15,864 nucleotides of DNA from CAG-791 sp963591995. Lineage in GTDB: Bacteria > Bacillota > Clostridia > Lachnospirales > Lachnospiraceae. The position numbers and the translations under genes are program-made. Positions 13,407 through 15,864 of the stretch are shown here, piece after piece. The DNA is taken from contig CAVAUJ010000057.1 of assembly GCA_963591995.1 (NCBI GenBank), forward strand, positions 1 to 15,864, read 5' to 3'. The notes beneath the pieces were generated by a model. It was not told the origin of the DNA and ran no database searches. It worked only from the letters and a program-made list of their open reading frames with translations. Each line of letters begins with the position of its first letter. Position 1 is the stretch's first letter.

Positions 13407-14315
13407 TCAATGCGTTTCCGTGCAATGCGTCTGCAGGGCGGCGATGTATTCCCGGGCAAGGCGCCCGGTCTGGAGATGCCGGTGCGTAAGGTACCCGATT
13501 TCCATGCAGTCATCTGCCTCCAGCGGAACGGCGACAATGTTCTCACCGTTGAGCCTTGTGTTGATGATACCGCTGCAAATGGTATATCCGTTCAGCCCGA
13601 TGAGGAGATTGAAAAGCGTTGCGCGGTCGGTTACCACGATGTCCTTTTGCCGGGGGAGTGTGCTCTGGGGCTCCTCGAAAAAATAAAAGGAATTGTGCTC
13701 CCCCTGCTCGTAGGAGAGCCTTGGATAGGGCGCCAGATCCTCCAGCGTAACCGAGGCTTTGCACGCCAGCGGATTTTCCTGTCCGAGGAAAACATGCGGC
13801 CTGGCACGGAACAGAGGATGAAACGAGAGATCATGCTCCGCAAAGGTACGGTTGAGGACAGCTTCGTTGAACGAATTCCGGTAGAGTACGCCGACCTCGC
13901 TGCGTAGCATGGCCACATCCTCGATGATGTCGTAGGTCCGGGTCTCCCGGATGTGGAATTCATATTCGGCCTGATCATAATCCTTGAGGAGATCCACGAA
14001 GGCCTCCACCGCAAAGGAATAATGCTGCGTTGAGACGCAGAAGGAATATTTGCCGTGGGAGGTGCCCAGATATTTCTCACGGATCAGATTCTCCTGCTCG
14101 AGCATCTGACGGGCATATCCGAGAAATTCTTCTCCCTCCACCGTTGCGCGGATGCCGCGGCTGGTGCGCAGGAACAGCGTGATTCCCAATTCATTTTCCA
14201 GCTCATGAACGGCAGAGGTGAGGCTTGGCTGCGAGAGGAAAAGCTTTTTGGCTGCCTGCGTAATCGAGCTGCATTCTGCAATGGTGACAACGTACCGCAG
14301 CTGGTTCAGTGTCAT
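13407..14315 (-). CDS. LysR-type regulator, MtaR/HomR-like
   Basis: A 302-residue LysR-family transcription factor. The N-terminal winged helix-turn-helix (about 1-60) reads MTLNQLRYVVTIAECSSITQAAKKLFLSQPSLTSAVHELE in outline. The effector domain contains STQHYSFAVEAFVDLL and TDRATLFNLLIGLNGYTICSG, which look like the streptococcal methionine regulators MtaR/HomR from memory. I chose the ATG at 14313-14315, not the one at 14331-14333, because AAAGGA is well placed before it and LysR proteins usually begin just before NQLRYV. This also leaves the palindrome at 14332-14346 in the upstream region. It is divergent from the metE-like gene, the usual LysR target arrangement. Effector unknown; O-acetylhomoserine or a methionine-pathway intermediate would be natural guesses. 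Confidence 0.85.
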   Translation of the reverse strand: MTLNQLRYVVTIAECSSITQAAKKLFLSQPSLTSAVHELENELGITLFLRTSRGIRATVEGEEFLGYARQMLEQENLIREKYLGTSHGKYSFCVSTQHYSFAVEAFVDLLKDYDQAEYEFHIRETRTYDIIEDVAMLRSEVGVLYRNSFNEAVLNRTFAEHDLSFHPLFRARPHVFLGQENPLACKASVTLEDLAPYPRLSYEQGEHNSFYFFEEPQSTLPRQKDIVVTDRATLFNLLIGLNGYTICSGIINTRLNGENIVAVPLEADDCMEIGYLTHRHLQTGRLAREYIAALQTHCTETH

Positions 14316-14331
14316 GGCGGTCCTTTCTGTC

Positions 14332-14346
14332 ATAGATTGAATCTAT
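14332..14346. promoter_or_regulatory. LysR-type binding site, similar to MET-box
   Basis: ATAGATTGAATCTAT is a perfect 15-base palindrome with the T-N11-A core expected of LysR boxes. It resembles the streptococcal MET-box (TATAGTTTnAAACTATA, as I recall) with two symmetric changes. A half site AATCTAT (14389-14395) overlaps the metE-like -10 box 49 bases downstream. The site lies between the divergent lysR and metE-like genes. Confidence 0.7.
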
Positions 14347-14388
14347 AACGGGCAGATGTTTATTCGTATTATCCGAGCATAAGCCTGA

Positions 14389-14398
14389 AATCTATAAT
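14389..14398 (+). promoter_or_regulatory. -10 region of the metE-like promoter
   Basis: TATAAT (14393-14398) is a perfect -10 box. No good -35 lies 17 bases upstream (TATCCG at 14370), which fits an activator-dependent promoter. The overlapping AATCTAT half site supports control by the divergent LysR protein. Confidence 0.6.
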
Positions 14399-14404
14399 AG
14401 GCAA

Positions 14405-14519
14405 GGCGGTTGGCTCCTGGTACATCGCGCTGGTACGTCGCGGGTTACTGTACGGACGCCGGCCGGGCGACGGGTCCTGGCGGAGTTGTCCGATCAGGGG
14501 GCGCCGCCGGCCAACCGCC
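14405..14519 (+). promoter_or_regulatory. Structured 5' leader of the metE-like gene
   Basis: GGCGGTTGGC (14405-14414) pairs perfectly with GCCAACCGCC (14510-14519) and encloses 95 bases. Inside are an almost perfect 13-base tandem repeat (CTGGTACATCGCG at 14417-14429, CTGGTACGTCGCG at 14430-14442) and element copy B (14444-14501). The closed-stem layout is like the asnB leader. A SAM-I riboswitch, common before methionine genes in Firmicutes, is not present. Confidence 0.6.
14444..14501 (+). repeat. Structured element, copy B, in the metE-like leader
   Basis: Starts GTTACTGTAC, contains TGGCGGAG and TGTCCG, and ends ATCAGGGG, matching copy A after asnB. Its hairpin is CGCCG (14457-14461) with TGGCG (14478-14482) around a 16-base loop beginning GCCGGG. 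Relative to copy A, two stem positions change (U to C and A to G), yet both still pair. Confidence 0.65.
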
Positions 14520-14533
14520 CGATTACGTGCAAT

Positions 14534-14552
14534 GCCGCAGGCAGACTGCGGC
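14534..14552 (+). promoter_or_regulatory. Small hairpin before the metE-like ribosome site
   Basis: GCCGCAG (14534-14540) pairs with CTGCGGC (14546-14552) around GCAGA. The ribosome site GGAAGGA (14554-14560) begins two bases after it, so the stem could affect translation start. The in-frame ATG at 14532 lies at the base of this stem and lacks a ribosome site. Confidence 0.5.
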
Positions 14553-14570
14553 GGGAAGGATGAAGAGAAG

Positions 14571-15689
14571 ATGAACAGCAAGACCACACCGTTTCGTTAT
14601 GATTTTGTCGGAAGCTTTCTGCGGCCGGAAAAGCTCAAGGAGGCAAGAAGCGCCTTTGCGGCAGGCGCAATCGATGCAGCAGCACTGCGCGAGGTGGAGG
14701 ATGCCTGCATCCTGGAGCTGATTGATCGGCAGAAAAAAGCCGGCTATCACGTTATCACAGACGGAGAATTCCGACGCGCCACCTGGCATCTGGACTTCAT
14801 GTGGGGCTTTGACGGCATCGGTCATCAGCCGACGAAGACAGGACTTCCCTTTGCGGGAGAGGCAGCGATGATTGACGACACCTTCCTGACGGGAAAGGTG
14901 GCCTACAAGGGAAGCCATCCCTTTCTGGAGCATTTCCGCTTTGTACAGGCGCAGGAGGATGCGGAAACCGTGGCAAAGCTCACCATTCCGGCGCCGGCGC
15001 AGTTCCTGGAACAGTTTGATATGCCTTTTGCACAGGAGAACCGTGCGGCATTTTATGAGAGTACCGAGGCCTTTGAAGCGGATATCGTGAAGGCATATCT
15101 GGATTTCATCGCCGATCTGTACGCAGAGGGCTGCCGGAACCTGCAGCTGGACGACTGCTCCTGGGGCCTTCTGGTGGACCCGCGGCGGCATACCTTCTTT
15201 GGCACGGATGATGCGGGGATTGATGTGATTCGGGAGCGTTACCTGAACATCAACAATGCGGTTCTGGACCGGGCACCGAAGGACATGATCATCAACACGC
15301 ATGTGTGCCGCGGCAATTTCCACTCCACCTATGCGGCAACCGGAGGATATGACGGGATCGCCCGTTACCTTTTTGCCGGCGAGCATGTGAATGCATACTA
15401 TCTGGAGTACGATTCCGAGCGCTCCGGCGGCTTTGCCCCCTTAAAGGAGATCACAGGGGACAAGAAGGTGGTTCTGGGCCTGATCACAACCAAGTCCGCG
15501 GAGCTGGAGGACAAGGACAAGATCATCGCCCGCATCCGCGAGGCGGCCGAGTATATTGATCTTGACCGGCTGTACCTGTCGCCGCAATGCGGCTTCGCCT
15601 CCTGCGAGATCGGCAACAAGCTGACCGAGGAGGAGCAATGGGCCAAGCTGGCGCTGGTGAAGGAAATTGCGGAAGAGGTGTGGGGATAG
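14571..15689 (+). CDS. MetE-like cobalamin-independent methionine synthase, YxjG/YxjH type
   Basis: A 372-residue single-domain homologue of the MetE C-terminal catalytic barrel, half the length of full MetE (about 750). It probably moves a methyl group to homocysteine or a related thiol to make methionine; the methyl donor is not clear from sequence. The zinc ligands are visible: His244 and Cys246 (INTHVCRGNF), Glu279 (YYLEYD) and Cys340 (LSPQCGFAS). The N-terminal FVGSFLRP (12-19) and VITDGEFRR (61-69) are typical of this group. I chose the ATG at 14571 because GGAAGGA precedes it by 10 bases and the family begins near this point; the earlier in-frame ATG (14532) lies in a hairpin. It is divergent from a MtaR-like LysR gene with a MET-box-like site between them, which supports a methionine role. 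Confidence 0.88.
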   Translation: MNSKTTPFRYDFVGSFLRPEKLKEARSAFAAGAIDAAALREVEDACILELIDRQKKAGYHVITDGEFRRATWHLDFMWGFDGIGHQPTKTGLPFAGEAAMIDDTFLTGKVAYKGSHPFLEHFRFVQAQEDAETVAKLTIPAPAQFLEQFDMPFAQENRAAFYESTEAFEADIVKAYLDFIADLYAEGCRNLQLDDCSWGLLVDPRRHTFFGTDDAGIDVIRERYLNINNAVLDRAPKDMIINTHVCRGNFHSTYAATGGYDGIARYLFAGEHVNAYYLEYDSERSGGFAPLKEITGDKKVVLGLITTKSAELEDKDKIIARIREAAEYIDLDRLYLSPQCGFASCEIGNKLTEEEQWAKLALVKEIAEEVWG

Positions 15690-15690
15690 A

Positions 15691-15749
15691 TTACGGTACA
15701 CTCGCCAGCCTGTCGCCCAGTTAGTGAGTGACCGGCAACGGGGACAGGC
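15691..15749 (+). repeat. Structured element, copy C, after the metE-like gene
   Basis: The first 20 bases (TTACGGTACACTCGCCAGCC) match copy A at 18 positions. Further on, CCGGC followed by CGGGGACAGG (15732-15748) matches the amt-leader loop at 15 of 17 positions. Two stems can form: GGTaCACTC (15695-15703) with GAGTGACC (15726-15733), and GCCTGTC (15708-15714) with GACAGGC (15743-15749). Their interleaved order would make an H-type pseudoknot. This copy is more diverged than A and B, so membership is less certain. Confidence 0.45.
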
Positions 15750-15767
15750 ACCGCCGCAGGGCAAAAA

Positions 15768-15782
15768 GTCCTTGCAAAGGAC
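15768..15782 (+). repeat. Small hairpin near window end
   Basis: GTCCTT (15768-15773) and AAGGAC (15777-15782) pair around GCA. No U-run follows. Confidence 0.35.
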
Positions 15783-15828
15783 AGGAGAACGCGGTAACAT
15801 ATACGTGTATAAATCAGAGTTGACATTG

Positions 15829-15857
15829 AGAGTGGGCCTTTCCGGTCCACTCTTTTT
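15829..15857 (+). terminator. Intrinsic terminator at window end
   Basis: AGAGTGGGCC (15829-15838) pairs with GGTCCACTCT (15844-15853), with one G-U pair, around TTTCC, and a T-run continues to 15857. It lies 140 bases after the metE-like stop, beyond copy C. It may end that gene, or be an attenuator for a gene past the window. Confidence 0.8.
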
Positions 15858-15864
15858 CGTGAAG

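Noticed and set aside
14316..14333. Upstream ATG (14331-14333) as the lysR start
   Set aside because: It lacks a ribosome site and overlaps the LysR-type palindrome; the ATG at 14313-14315 has AAAGGA well placed and fits the family N-terminus.
15691..15760. SAM-I riboswitch suggested by CCGGCAAC near a methionine gene
   Set aside because: The other conserved SAM-I segments are missing, the element is after, not before, the metE-like gene, and the match is only a few bases.
15820..15825. TTGACA as a -35 box at the window end
   Set aside because: There is no -10 box at the right distance; the following bases form the terminator stem.

Overview
The window looks like a chromosomal segment from a moderately GC-rich anaerobic Firmicute, probably a Lachnospiraceae-like Clostridium. 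I infer this from the combination of a type III glutamine synthetase, NADPH-type glutamate synthase, an ammonium channel fused to a PII domain, a C_GCAxxG_C_C protein and a YxjG/YxjH-type methionine synthase. Codon use is even and there are no transposase, phage or CRISPR genes. The taxonomic call is inference.

Layout. Positions 91-1674 (minus) encode asparagine synthetase AsnB, divergent from glnN (2130-4238, plus, type III glutamine synthetase). The 455-base divergent region holds a promoter and a structured leader for asnB, and an operator-like palindrome, promoter and leader hairpin for glnN. Then come gltB (4407-9053) and gltD (9053-10591), which overlap by one base, and amt-glnB (10893-12644). 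A hairpin-rich stretch with a bidirectional terminator (12791-12827) closes the nitrogen block. Beyond it are a C_GCAxxG_C_C protein (12872-13279, minus), a LysR regulator (13407-14315, minus) and a divergent metE-like gene (14571-15689, plus), followed by a terminator at the window end.

How the genes work together. Amt brings in ammonium and its PII tail is a likely gate. GlnN fixes ammonium into glutamine. GltBD turns glutamine plus 2-oxoglutarate into two glutamates. AsnB spends glutamine on asparagine. This is a compact GS-GOGAT module. The LysR/metE-like pair is a separate methionine module with a palindrome resembling the streptococcal MET-box between the two genes.

Most unusual signal. 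A GC-rich structured intergenic element appears to recur five times in 16 kb: after asnB (26-103), in the asnB leader (1727-1756), in the amt leader (10821-10855), in the metE-like leader (14444-14501) and after metE-like (15691-15749). Every copy lies in the same orientation as the neighbouring transcription unit. Two pairs are clearly related by hand alignment, and the hairpin stems keep pairing while their bases change. I do not recognise it as a known riboswitch. It is either an RNA leader family or a REP/MITE-like repeat. All alignments, pairings and counts here were made by eye.
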